Assembly (NCBI RefSeq): GCF_049275935.1
Contig: NZ_CP184830.1
Coordinates: 5,456,001 to 5,520,000, forward strand
DNA: 64,000 bases
Direction: 5' to 3'
Origin: Endozoicomonas_A sp049275935
GTDB taxonomy: Bacteria; Pseudomonadota; Gammaproteobacteria; Pseudomonadales; Endozoicomonadaceae
The position numbers were made by a program, and so were the translations under genes. Position 1 is the first letter of the stretch. Each line of letters starts with the position of its first letter. The notes under the pieces were generated by a model. It worked only from the letters and a program-made list of their open reading frames with translations. It was not told the DNA's origin and made no database searches. Positions 26,782-35,303 of this stretch are shown in pieces.

Positions 26782-26928
26782 ATGAATGAGGATTTCATTA
26801 ATACCTATCTAAATGAACTTCAACAGGAAGAGGTCGGTCGGTGTTGTAAATGCAAAAGGATTTCTCTGCGCTTTGCCAAGGTCGTTGCTCAACGGAGTCA
26901 CGCTGATAAGGCTCATAAGAACAAGTAG
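26782..26928 (+). CDS. Possible small basic Cys-containing protein, 48 aa
   Basis: ATG at 26782 after a poorly placed GAGGG. The product has an acidic N-terminus (MNEDFINTYLNELQQEE), then a CCKC cluster and a strongly basic tail. A chance ORF would less often have this segregated charge pattern, but the ribosome-binding site is weak and no relative is recognised. It lies in a 640-base region between phhB and a methyltransferase gene that otherwise shows nothing I can name. Confidence 0.35.
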   Translation: MNEDFINTYLNELQQEEVGRCCKCKRISLRFAKVVAQRSHADKAHKNK

Positions 26929-27141
26929 AACTTTGGCGGGCTGCGATAGACGATTTTACTATTTTTGTGTTCGCCTGCAGTCAAGGGATCGTTTTTTTAG
27001 ACACTCTTTCCATCCTCGCTCACCCGTGCCTGGCATACTGAAATAATGAGCCTTTCGTACTTACCAACTTGCAAGATAATCCCAAATACTTCTTACGCAG
27101 TTCCGAGATTTTTTTTGATTGCTTTATAGTAATCCCACTGT

Positions 27142-27801
27142 TTAATGCATTAATTTATAGAAAAATATAACATCCCGGGCTTCAAAACTGAGCACTGCCT
27201 GCCATTGTTCAGCAAGGTGCTGAAAGGTTTCTATTGAGTAAAAACAGACATGGGTAGGATCATTCTTGTAATGCCATCTGCAAAAGGCTTCCTGATCTAT
27301 CACCATTTTGGTCATGAATGCCAGTGTCCCGCCGGGTCTGATCATACTCCAGAGTTTCGGCAACCATACATCCGGTTGATGAATGTGTTCTATGACTTCA
27401 GTGACTGTGATAAAATCGTACGTTTTTTCCAGAGCGCTTTGATCCGAATGGAAAAAGGGGTCATACAGAGCCATAGGCCAACCAGCTTCAGCCATCATCA
27501 AAGAAAGTGTGGGGCCAGGCCCGCAGCCAAAGTCCAGTCCCTGTGCATCCAAAGATATCCTGCCTTTCAACGGCTCTGTCACCCTTGAAAGAAATTTTCG
27601 ATATCCCGGCTCAAAGGCATTGTTTGTATGAAGCTCATATTCTGAGCGTTCCAGCTCAGGCGTTGGCCAGCTTTTTTTATCAGCAAAAACCAGTGAGCAA
27701 TCAGAACATCTGAAATAATCTCTTCTTTTATCGCTGGCAAAGTCTCTGGATAAGGCACTGCACAGGGGACATTGACTGTTTTCAGTGGTTGAAAGTGACA
27801 T
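27142..27801 (-). CDS. Class I SAM-dependent methyltransferase with N-terminal zinc-ribbon
   Basis: 219 residues. An N-terminal CPLC ... CSDC pair (residues about 12-34) forms a likely zinc ribbon. The methyltransferase core has LDFGCGPGPTLSLMMAEAGW (motif I, near 90) and DFITVTEVIEHI (motif II/acidic loop). This layout resembles ribbon-bearing methyltransferases that act on small molecules or on tRNA, but the substrate cannot be read. It is the last gene of a four-gene minus-strand run (MoxR, VWA, SH3-like, methyltransferase) with gaps of 10 bases or fewer, pointing to one operon. Confidence 0.85.
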   Translation of the reverse strand: MSLSTTENSQCPLCSALSRDFASDKRRDYFRCSDCSLVFADKKSWPTPELERSEYELHTNNAFEPGYRKFLSRVTEPLKGRISLDAQGLDFGCGPGPTLSLMMAEAGWPMALYDPFFHSDQSALEKTYDFITVTEVIEHIHQPDVWLPKLWSMIRPGGTLAFMTKMVIDQEAFCRWHYKNDPTHVCFYSIETFQHLAEQWQAVLSFEARDVIFFYKLMH

Positions 27802-27803
27802 TA

Positions 27804-28160
27804 TTAATCACTTTCATGACGGTATTCAGCGAATTTGGATATAGGCACCCAGCCCGTCTGTTTCTGTTGGTTTTCTACCCAGGCCCAAGCGTTAATCTCA
27901 CGCATGATTCTCAAATTTTCACCCGCTTTCACACTGAGTTTCCTGGCGCTAAAGTCCTCTAATGCAATCCCGTGTTTCTGGTTCAAACGTCTTATCAGAG
28001 GCAGGGGAGTCCAGCCTTCTTTGCCCGATCCAGTTGTGACCCAGATCCATCCGGGAAACTCATCATCACTTTTACCTAATATCAGACTGTCACCTTCACT
28101 GAAAGTCACTGGGTCCGGGTAGCAGGCCTGATAATCTTCTATAACCTTGACTGTTTTCAT
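27804..28160 (-). CDS. Protein with two SH3-like domains
   Basis: 118 residues, no signal peptide. Two SH3-like modules can be traced: residues 1-60 (VKVIEDYQACYPDPVTFSEGD ... GWIWVTTGSGKEGWTPLPLI) and 65-112 (YPDF-like SARKLSVKAGENLRIMREINAWAWVENQQKQTGWVPISKF). The GW-W-P pattern recurs in both. Such domains bind peptides or act as cytosolic adaptors. It lies 3 bases after the VWA gene and 2 bases before the methyltransferase gene, so it is probably an adaptor for that operon. Confidence 0.8.
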   Translation of the reverse strand: MKTVKVIEDYQACYPDPVTFSEGDSLILGKSDDEFPGWIWVTTGSGKEGWTPLPLIRRLNQKHGIALEDFSARKLSVKAGENLRIMREINAWAWVENQQKQTGWVPISKFAEYRHESD

Positions 28161-28163
28161 AAC

Positions 28164-29345
28164 TCAGCTTTTAGTAGACAACTCTTTCATACCCTCTTCC
28201 AGACCCTTCACCGTCAGAGGGAACATTCTGCCCTCCAGCTGTTCATGGATGATCTTTGTAGAATGGGTGAAAAACCAGCTGTCTTTATTGATGGGGTTCA
28301 ACCAGATAGCATTATCAAAATGATCCAGAACACGCTGCATCCAGGTGTGCCCCGGTTCTTCATTCCAGTGTTCAACGCTTCCGCCCGGTGAGGTGATTTC
28401 ATAAGGTGACATCTGGGCATCTCCAACAAAAATCACTTTGTAGTCTTTACCAAAGCGATGAACGATGTCCCAGGTTTCGGTTTTTTCACTTTGTCGTCGG
28501 ACGTTGTTTTTCCAGACCCATTCATAGAGATAGTTATGGAAGTAGAAAAACTCCATATGCTTGAATTCAGAGCGTGCACAGGAAAAGAGTGCTTCACAGT
28601 CTTTGACGTGAGCATCCATGGAGCCACCGATATCCATAAAAAGCAGTACTTTCGCTGAATTACGCCTTTGCGGAACCATTTTTATGTCCAGCAACCCTTT
28701 ATTGGCTGTGGATCGAATGGTGTCATCGAGATCCAGCTGATCCGGAACCCCCTGTCGTGCGAATTTTCTGAGTCTGCGCAGGGCCATTTTCATATTGCGA
28801 CTGCCCAGTCTTTCATTGTCATCCAGGTTCTGGAATTCCCGTTTATCCCAGACTTTGGTGGCGCTCCGGTTTCTGCTCTCGTGTTGGCCAATACGAACCC
28901 CCATTGGATTGTTACCATAGGCACCAAAAGGGGATGTGCCGCCAGTGCCAAGCCATTTATTCCCCCCGGCATGACGTTCTTTTTGCTCCTGCAGACGCTG
29001 CTTCAGTGTCTCCATCAATTCTTCAAGGCTGCCGAGTGCCTTGAGCTTTTCCCGCTCTTCTTCGCTGAGCTGATTGATGAATTCTTTTCTGAGCCAATCT
29101 TCCGGTATAGTGGCTTCAAGCAGATCTTCAACGCTCTCAATGCCGTCAAAAAAAGCTTTGCAGGCTTTATCGAAGCGGTCGTAGTGACGTTCATCCTTGA
29201 CCAGTATGGCTCTGGATAGTTGATAAAATGCTTCGTTATCCGCGAAGACTACATGAGCCTGCATAGCCCTGAGCAAGTCAAGGTACTCCCGGGTACTGGC
29301 CGGGACACCAAAGGCGCGAACCGTATCGAAAAAGTTAGTCAGCAT
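28164..29345 (-). CDS. VWA domain-containing CoxE-like protein
   Basis: 393 residues. The N-terminal helical part (LTNFFDTVRAFGVPASTREYLDLLRAM) is typical of the CoxE-like group. The C-terminal von Willebrand A domain has the metal-ion site pattern LLFMDIGGSMDAHV (Asp-x-Gly-x-Ser) near residue 235 and further ligands in VGDAQMSPYE. These proteins pair with MoxR AAA+ ATPases to insert cofactors or remodel target complexes. It begins 9 bases after the MoxR gene, so the two form the core of an operon. Confidence 0.88.
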   Translation of the reverse strand: MLTNFFDTVRAFGVPASTREYLDLLRAMQAHVVFADNEAFYQLSRAILVKDERHYDRFDKACKAFFDGIESVEDLLEATIPEDWLRKEFINQLSEEEREKLKALGSLEELMETLKQRLQEQKERHAGGNKWLGTGGTSPFGAYGNNPMGVRIGQHESRNRSATKVWDKREFQNLDDNERLGSRNMKMALRRLRKFARQGVPDQLDLDDTIRSTANKGLLDIKMVPQRRNSAKVLLFMDIGGSMDAHVKDCEALFSCARSEFKHMEFFYFHNYLYEWVWKNNVRRQSEKTETWDIVHRFGKDYKVIFVGDAQMSPYEITSPGGSVEHWNEEPGHTWMQRVLDHFDNAIWLNPINKDSWFFTHSTKIIHEQLEGRMFPLTVKGLEEGMKELSTKS

Positions 29346-29354
29346 CGGTTCACC

Positions 29355-30191
29355 TTATCGACGAGTCATGAAGGCGAGCCGTTCCAGTAAATGAATATCC
29401 TGTTCGTTTTTAACCAGGGCTCCGTAGAGTGGCGGTATAGCACTGCGAGCATCGCTGTTTCTTAGCACATCGACTGGTATGTCGTCAGAGTTCAATGGCT
29501 TGAGCCAGTCTATCAGCTCAGAGGTAGAAGGCTTTTTCTTCAGGCCGGGGATATCCCTTAATTCAAAGAACATCTGCAAAGCTTCGGAAACCAGCCCCTG
29601 CTTCAGGGTGGGAAAGTGAACATCGACAATCTGCTTCATGGTCGCCGGATCAGGGAAACGGATGTAGTGGAAGAAACAGCGTCTGAGAAAGGCATCGGGC
29701 AGTTCTTTTTCATTGTTACTGGTGATGATCACGATGGGCCGCTGTCGGGCCTTAACCATTTTCCGAGTCTCGTAAACAAAGAATTCCATCTTATCCAGTT
29801 CCTGAAGCAAATCGTTGGGGAACTCGATATCAGCCTTGTCGATTTCATCAATCAGCAGAACCACCTGTTCATCGGCTTCAAAGGCTTCCCACAATTTACC
29901 TTTGACGATGTAATTGCCGATATCGTGTACTTTTTCATCGCCCAGCTGAGAGTCGCGCAATCTTGAAACAGCATCGTACTCATACAATCCCTGTTGGGCC
30001 TTGGTGGTGGATTTGATGTTCCACTGCAAAAGTCGTTTGCCCAGGGATTCTGCTACTTCTTCTGCAAGCATGGTTTTTCCGGTTCCGGGTTCGCCCTTGA
30101 TCAGAAGAGGGCGTTGCAAGGCAATGGCCGCGTTCACAGCAGTTTTCAGTTCGCTGGTTGCAATATAATTGTCGGTAGAATCGAATTTCAT
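29355..30191 (-). CDS. MoxR-family AAA+ ATPase
   Basis: 279 residues. Walker A is IKGEPGTGKTMLAEEVA near 35, Walker B is VLLIDEIDKADIEFPNDLLQ near 117, followed by sensor 1 IVIITSNNEKELPDAFLRRC. MoxR ATPases work as chaperones with VWA partners, here the CoxE-like protein next to it. I prefer the ATG at 30191 (MKFDSTDNYIATSELK); an in-frame GTG two codons earlier is equally weakly served. It is divergent from the stomatin gene at 30413. Confidence 0.9.
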   Translation of the reverse strand: MKFDSTDNYIATSELKTAVNAAIALQRPLLIKGEPGTGKTMLAEEVAESLGKRLLQWNIKSTTKAQQGLYEYDAVSRLRDSQLGDEKVHDIGNYIVKGKLWEAFEADEQVVLLIDEIDKADIEFPNDLLQELDKMEFFVYETRKMVKARQRPIVIITSNNEKELPDAFLRRCFFHYIRFPDPATMKQIVDVHFPTLKQGLVSEALQMFFELRDIPGLKKKPSTSELIDWLKPLNSDDIPVDVLRNSDARSAIPPLYGALVKNEQDIHLLERLAFMTRR

Positions 30192-30412
30192 GATCACAAT
30201 CGGATTTGTTGGCGTTAGAGTTCTGTCAGCACTCTAACGAGGTTTGTAGCTGCTGTGAATACTTATTTGATATTTTGTCCGATCAACGATGACTATCTTT
30301 CCATGATCTCTGTGACTTTTACAGAGGCTACGACAGATTTAGGACATTGTTGATTTTTTCTGTCAGACTGTCCGCTGAATTGATTCTACTTTTCAGGCTA
30401 AGGAGTGACTAA

Positions 30413-31327
30413 ATGGGTTTTGAGATTACAGCCATTGCATTGGTAGTCCTGATCGCTGTGCTGATAGGTACTGGTGTCAGAATGGTTCCACAGGGCTTTC
30501 ATTTCACCGTAGAACGTTTTGGTAAGTACACCCGAACACTGTCTCCCGGCCTGCATGTCATAGTGCCTGTTGTTGACAGGATTGGTAAAAAAATCAATAT
30601 GATGGAGCAGGTTCTTGATATACCTTCACAAGAAATTATCTCCTCCGATAATGCCCAAGTAACGACAGATGCCGTTTGTTTTTACCAGGTTCAGGATGCT
30701 GTTCGTGCGTCCTATGAAGTCAATGAACTCTATCGGGCTATGCAGAATCTGGTGATGACAAACATTCGTGCGGTTCTCGGTTCCATGGAGCTGGATGAGA
30801 TGTTGTCCAACCGTGACCGTATTAACAACATGCTGCTCCTCAAAGTGGATGAAGCTACCAGTCCATGGGGAGTGAAAGTGACTCGCATCGAGATTCGGGA
30901 CATAGCTCCTCCTAATGATCTGGTGGAGTCCATGGCCCGTCAAATGAAAGCGGAGCGGGAGAAAAGGGCTCAGATACTTGAAGCAGAGGGTAGCCGGGAA
31001 GCGGCTATCAAAGTAGCAGAAGGTGAAAAACAGGCTCAAATTCTACAGGCAGAGGGTGAGCTGGAAGCAGCCAAGAGAGAAGCTGAGGCCAGGGAAAGGC
31101 TGGCAGAAGCAGAAGCGCGGGCGACTGAAGTCGTTTCCCAGGCTATTGCTAATGGAGATGCCCGGGCTATCAATTATTTTGTTGCGCAAAAATACGTGGA
31201 TGCCTTGCAATCTGTTGCGGCGGCGGAAAACAGCAAGACCATCATGATGCCACTGGAAGCAGGCAATGTGATTGGCTCGCTGGCGGGTATTAAAGAACTC
31301 TTCGATGGCTTGAAGAAAACACCCTGA
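30413..31327 (+). CDS. qmcA: SPFH/stomatin-like membrane protein QmcA
   Basis: 304 residues. One N-terminal membrane segment (residues about 5-24) is followed by the SPFH domain (GFHFTVERFGKYTRTLSPGLH ... DIPSQEIISSDNAQVTTDAV) and a long Ala/Glu-rich coiled coil (residues 175-245). It resembles E. coli QmcA. Such proteins form large membrane oligomers that organise lipids and FtsH-type proteases. AAGGAG precedes the ATG. An NfeD-family gene follows at 18 bases, the standard partner arrangement. Confidence 0.93.
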   Translation: MGFEITAIALVVLIAVLIGTGVRMVPQGFHFTVERFGKYTRTLSPGLHVIVPVVDRIGKKINMMEQVLDIPSQEIISSDNAQVTTDAVCFYQVQDAVRASYEVNELYRAMQNLVMTNIRAVLGSMELDEMLSNRDRINNMLLLKVDEATSPWGVKVTRIEIRDIAPPNDLVESMARQMKAEREKRAQILEAEGSREAAIKVAEGEKQAQILQAEGELEAAKREAEARERLAEAEARATEVVSQAIANGDARAINYFVAQKYVDALQSVAAAENSKTIMMPLEAGNVIGSLAGIKELFDGLKKTP

Positions 31328-31344
31328 CAGGATCTGGTATATCA

Positions 31345-31794
31345 ATGGACTTTCTCAATACTTTGCAACCCTGGCATTGGTTGATTGTTGCGTTCCTGTG
31401 CCTGGGTCTGGAAGCTCTTGGGGCAGGAGGCTTCCTTCTTGGCAGTGCTGCAGCGGCTCTCCTACTGGCAGCGTTGGTCTGGCTGCTGCCTGAAACCAGT
31501 TGGGCCTGGCAACTGGTGTGGTTTGCATTGAGCAGCCTGATCTTTACGGTGGCTTACTGGAAATTTTTCCGTCGGGTGAATGAAAAAAGTGATTACCCTC
31601 AGTTAAATCAGCGTTCTGCTCAATTGATCGGCCGGGTGCTGGTTCTGGAAAATGACCTGCCCGGTGGGCAGGGAAAGATCAGGGTTGGTGATACCCTCTG
31701 GTCCGTCAAAGCGCCCGGAGACCTTGAGAAAGGCTGCTCAGTCATCGTCACTGGTGCAGATGGGATGATACTTCTGATTGACAGACATAACTGA
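31345..31794 (+). CDS. NfeD-like integral membrane protein
   Basis: 149 residues. Two to three hydrophobic segments occupy residues 10-75 (HWLIVAFLCLGLEALGAGGFLLG, AAAALLLAALVWLL, WQLVWFALSSLIFTVAYW) and a C-terminal OB-fold-like domain follows (LIGRVLVLENDLPGGQGKIRVGDTLWSV). This is the short NfeD type (like E. coli YbbJ) that partners stomatins. It is co-oriented with and immediately downstream of qmcA. Confidence 0.88.
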   Translation: MDFLNTLQPWHWLIVAFLCLGLEALGAGGFLLGSAAAALLLAALVWLLPETSWAWQLVWFALSSLIFTVAYWKFFRRVNEKSDYPQLNQRSAQLIGRVLVLENDLPGGQGKIRVGDTLWSVKAPGDLEKGCSVIVTGADGMILLIDRHN

Positions 31795-31810
31795 CCATGG
31801 AGAACAAACT

Positions 31811-32866
31811 GTGGGGCCGATAAAAACAAGCCTGCACTTTATCACTCAGAATCTGATGAAGTTGAGTTGGCTGGCACTGCTTGTTGTTTTGCTGCTGTTG
31901 TTTTTTGGCAGCTGGTTGTTAATGTGGCTGTCCGGAGAACAGGAACTGACTTCTCCGGAGATCTGGTTTTATTATTTTGTGGCCACGGCAACCACGGTGG
32001 GTTATGGCGATTTCACCCCAGAAACAGCGGGCGGAAAAATGACTGCTTCACTTTTGGTAATGCCGGGCGGTTTGGTGATTTTTGCCGGCTTTCTCGGCAA
32101 ACTGTCTTCATTTTTTGTCGAGTTATGGAGAAAAGGCATGAAGGGGAAAGGCGATTATTCAGCATTGGCCGGGCATATAGTGATTTTGGGCTGGCATCCT
32201 GAAAGGACAGCCAGAATGATAGAACTGATTTTCGGTGATATCCGCAGAGAAGATCGTAAGGTAGTGCTCTGTGCCACAGAAGAGATGGACAACCCTTTTC
32301 CTGATCAGGTTTTGTTTATTCAGGGCAAGAGTCTGAGTGATTATGAACTGCTTAGCAGGGCCGGAGTGACTTCTGCCGACCGGGTCATCATTTACCGCTC
32401 CAACGATGACAAAACACTGACCAGTTGCCTGACCGTAACAGCAATGACGAAAACCGCTCATATTGTGGCCTGGTTTGAGCATGAACATATGGTCAAACTG
32501 CTCAAGTCCCATTGTCCGCAAGTGGAGTGTCATACCAGTATTTCCATGGAGATGCTGGTGCGATCGGCTCAGGACCCTGGTTCTTCTCGAATCCAGGGGC
32601 AGCTTCTGTCAACGTTGATTGGCCCCACACAATACAGCGTTAAAGTCCCTGAAGATTTTGAGGGAGTAAGGTTCAATCGATTGCTGGAATTTATGAAAAA
32701 ACAGCATGAAGCTATTGTTCTGGGAGTCGCTGAGACGGCCACCGGTGATGATCTGGTTCTCAACCCCAATGGTGATCAGCGAGTAAAAGCAGGTCAACTG
32801 GTTTACTACATGTCGGCACAGAGAATTCGCTCCGGAGAAATTCGCTGGAGCGATATTAAGGAGTAA
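31811..32866 (+). CDS. Two-TM ion channel with RCK/TrkA-N domain
   Basis: 351 residues. TM1 is about residues 18-43, a pore loop carries the potassium selectivity filter TVGYGDF near 72, and TM2 follows; a cytosolic RCK Rossmann domain starts at GHIVILGWHPERTARMIE. This is the layout of MthK-like K+ channels. A GTG at 31811 is the best start because GGAG lies eight bases upstream; an in-frame TTG at 31778 would overlap the NfeD gene. It may share the qmcA-nfeD transcript. Confidence 0.87.
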   Translation: MGPIKTSLHFITQNLMKLSWLALLVVLLLLFFGSWLLMWLSGEQELTSPEIWFYYFVATATTVGYGDFTPETAGGKMTASLLVMPGGLVIFAGFLGKLSSFFVELWRKGMKGKGDYSALAGHIVILGWHPERTARMIELIFGDIRREDRKVVLCATEEMDNPFPDQVLFIQGKSLSDYELLSRAGVTSADRVIIYRSNDDKTLTSCLTVTAMTKTAHIVAWFEHEHMVKLLKSHCPQVECHTSISMEMLVRSAQDPGSSRIQGQLLSTLIGPTQYSVKVPEDFEGVRFNRLLEFMKKQHEAIVLGVAETATGDDLVLNPNGDQRVKAGQLVYYMSAQRIRSGEIRWSDIKE

Positions 32867-32887
32867 TAAGGCATCCCGATTCATTAT

Positions 32888-33664
32888 TCACTCATGACGG
32901 TAGTGAACCTGGCCTTCCCGGAATGCAATAAATTCTCCGGACTTCATAATGTTCCAGCTCTCATTGGTGGTCAGAGGTTCGGTGGCGACTACAGTGACAA
33001 TATCGTTTTTAGTTGTCACCTGCTTAAAATCAACACTCAATGAATCATCCTTCAGAGTCGCTTTTTCAAAAGGTGCTTTTCGGGTAATCCAGCTTAATTT
33101 GGTCGAGCAGAAGCAATAAAGATGTTTTGAATCCGTTAATAACATATTGAACACCCCCAGCTTTCTTAATTCCAAAGCCAGCTTATGGATGTAGCGGTGC
33201 AGGGTTGCAGCCCGTGCAGGGGGTTTAGGAAAGCGTTCCCTGAGCTGGCTCATTAACCAGCAGAAAGCATATTCGCTGTCAGTGGTGCCCACCGGACGGT
33301 AATAGCAAAGCGGTTTTTTCTTGATCCCTTTAAGCTGGCCATTATGGGCAAAGGTCCAGTTTCGTCCCCAGAACTCCCGGGTAAAAGGGTGGGTGTTTTC
33401 CAGAGAAACCCGTCCGGCATTCGCCTGACGGATATGGCTGATCACAATATCGCTCTTGATCGGATAATTCCTGACCAGTTTGGCGATTTCTGACTCACAG
33501 CTCGGATGGGGGTCGCGAAACTCACGTACTCCCGCCCCTTCATAAAAGACGATACCCCAGCCATCACTGTGGGGACCGGTGCGTCCGCCTCTCTGCATCA
33601 AACCACTGAAGCTGAAGCAAATGTCGGTCGGTGTGTTGGCGCTCATGCCCAGCAGTTCACACAT
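32888..33664 (-). CDS. Class II glutamine amidotransferase (YafJ family)
   Basis: 258 residues. The N-terminal nucleophile Cys2 (MCELLGMSANTPTD) and the Ntn-hydrolase motifs GRTGPHSDGWGI and ISHIRQANAGRVSLENTHPF are all present, with TFAHNGQL completing the glutaminase site. There is no synthetase domain, so it is a standalone amidotransferase-like protein whose in vivo substrate is unknown. It is convergent with the ion channel gene. Confidence 0.9.
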   Translation of the reverse strand: MCELLGMSANTPTDICFSFSGLMQRGGRTGPHSDGWGIVFYEGAGVREFRDPHPSCESEIAKLVRNYPIKSDIVISHIRQANAGRVSLENTHPFTREFWGRNWTFAHNGQLKGIKKKPLCYYRPVGTTDSEYAFCWLMSQLRERFPKPPARAATLHRYIHKLALELRKLGVFNMLLTDSKHLYCFCSTKLSWITRKAPFEKATLKDDSLSVDFKQVTTKNDIVTVVATEPLTTNESWNIMKSGEFIAFREGQVHYRHE

Positions 33665-33723
33665 CTCAACTGTCCGTTAGTATTGTTTCTTGGCATTGTT
33701 TGTTCCGTTGGTTCACAAAACTG

Positions 33724-34122
33724 TCAGCAGGTGGGTTCCTGCCTTTTGGATCGTATCTCACTACCAGAGGGTTTCGGAGCTCGCTCAGTTTTTTTCTTGT
33801 CTGTGTTTGACTTCTTTACGGGCAGGACAAAGGCAATCAGGGCCGCTAATCCAGCGGCGAACACAATGATCATTCCTGTTCTGGACATGGCTTCAAAACC
33901 GTGGGTCATGCCATCGTATATCATTGTAAACAGCGCGGGAGACAACAGATCAGAGCCTCTGGTTATCCACCAGGGTGTGCAAAGCAGTGCAGCAGCTGTA
34001 AAATGCAGTACCCACTTCAAGCGCGCAGGCAGTCTTCCGGTAATCATAATAAGCGACACCAGACAACCCATTGCACCTGCCAGGTAGATTGTCCAGCCTA
34101 GAATAAATTGCGAACTTGTCAT
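33724..34122 (-). CDS. Small membrane protein, unknown
   Basis: 132 residues from an ATG with AGGAG upstream; the ATG at 34146 is a less likely alternative. Three hydrophobic segments are visible, at about 8-29, 37-55 and 82-104. A short Lys/Arg-rich cytosolic tail (PVKKSNTDKKKTERAPKP) follows. No family is recognised. Confidence 0.7.
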   Translation of the reverse strand: MTSSQFILGWTIYLAGAMGCLVSLIMITGRLPARLKWVLHFTAAALLCTPWWITRGSDLLSPALFTMIYDGMTHGFEAMSRTGMIIVFAAGLAALIAFVLPVKKSNTDKKKTERAPKPSGSEIRSKRQEPTC

Positions 34123-34439
34123 CCTTTCTCCTGTTGACGATGGCACCGGGCTAAGCCAGAGCTGGAGGAAAATAGCCGATAAGAAAAAATCAGGTGGTTG
34201 ATCCCGGGATGTCGGCCGATAAAAACTGAAACAATAGTCTATATTGATGCAGGTGTTAACCCGTGAATATTACGCCTGAAGCAATCCAGAGTCTTAACTT
34301 GAGGCCACTTTAGCATATGTTTCCGGCAATTTGATCTTTTCCCGGCATGAGGCAGGTATTGCCTTCGCAGTCATGGCTATCGGGGTAGATAGAAGATACT
34401 GCTTTATCGAATGACAACAATAACCCAAGAGGACGGACT
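34123..34439. other. Non-coding gap before the DUF599 gene
   Basis: 317 bases between divergent genes. Apart from the ribosome-binding site AGAGGACGG ahead of 34440, I see no gene, clear repeat or named regulatory site. Confidence 0.5.
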
Positions 34440-35150
34440 ATGGTCAATCTATCTGGGGTTGCCTCCTGGTTTGACTGGCTGGCACTCCTGTCACTGATTT
34501 TACTGTGGGTAGGCTATACCATTTTTGCCTATCGAAGGGGGCAGGCAACGGCATGTCTGGCCAGCGTTCTGGCACTCTACAGACGAGACTGGATGTATCG
34601 GCTGCTTGGCAGGGATAACCGGATAGCCGATGCCAGTCTGCTCGCCAGCCTTCGGGCATCTGTCAGTTTCTTTGCTTCCACCAGTATTCTGGTTATGGCG
34701 GGCCTGATCACCGGAATTGCAGCATCAGAAGAAGCGGTCGGCGTTCTGTCGGCTATGCCTTTTGTGACGACCAATACCCGTGAACTCTGGGAACTGAAGG
34801 TTTTGGTCATGCTGGTTATATTTGTGTATACCTTTTTTGAGTTTACCTGGAGTCTCAGACTCTATAACTTTACCTGTGTTCTTATGGGGAGTGCCCCTCT
34901 GATGCAGGATATCAGTGGTAATAAAACGGAACAGAAAGTATTTGCGGACAAGGTGGGCTTTATCATGACGCTGGCCGCCAACCACTTTAACTACGGCCTG
35001 CGGGCCTATTATTTTTCTCTGGCCACATTGTCCTGGTTTATTCATCCGTCACTTTTTATCATCAGCACGGTCATGGTGGTGGTTATTCTGTACCGTCGGG
35101 AGTTTCATTCCAAAGTGCTTGATACGCTCTCTGATACTGCTAAGGAGTAG
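34440..35150 (+). CDS. DUF599 family membrane protein
   Basis: 236 residues with four hydrophobic stretches: about 10-30, 75-95, 115-135 and 195-220. The pattern RDWMYRLLGRDNRIADASLLASLRASVSFFASTSIL and the SLRLYNFTCVLMGSAP region are typical of DUF599. The function of the family is unknown. It precedes htpG, with a promoter between them, so the two are probably not co-transcribed. Confidence 0.85.
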   Translation: MVNLSGVASWFDWLALLSLILLWVGYTIFAYRRGQATACLASVLALYRRDWMYRLLGRDNRIADASLLASLRASVSFFASTSILVMAGLITGIAASEEAVGVLSAMPFVTTNTRELWELKVLVMLVIFVYTFFEFTWSLRLYNFTCVLMGSAPLMQDISGNKTEQKVFADKVGFIMTLAANHFNYGLRAYYFSLATLSWFIHPSLFIISTVMVVVILYRREFHSKVLDTLSDTAKE

Positions 35151-35187
35151 CAGGCAAAAGAATATTCATAAAATTCTCGAATTCTGC

Positions 35188-35215
35188 CTTGAAATCAAAA
35201 AGCCTGTCCCCACAT
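35188..35215 (+). promoter_or_regulatory. Sigma-32 heat-shock promoter of htpG
   Basis: CTTGAAA, then CCCCACAT with exactly 14 bases between CTTGAA and CCCC. This matches the sigma-32 consensus (CTTGAA-N14-CCCCAT) closely. It lies about 90 bases upstream of htpG, a known heat-shock gene. Confidence 0.8.
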
Positions 35216-35303
35216 TAGTTTCAAAGCAATTTATGATCAGGCTGATCGCTCATGAGAAGGTTCTGAACGACGGCCACTGGCAGAAAACAATGTAGAGGGC
35301 CAA

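Noticed and set aside
26813..27046. 77-aa ORF between phhB and the methyltransferase
   Set aside because: Weak start, unlikely composition, and it overlaps a better small ORF (26782).
30626..31039. 137-aa minus-strand ORF
   Set aside because: Shadow of the stomatin-like gene.
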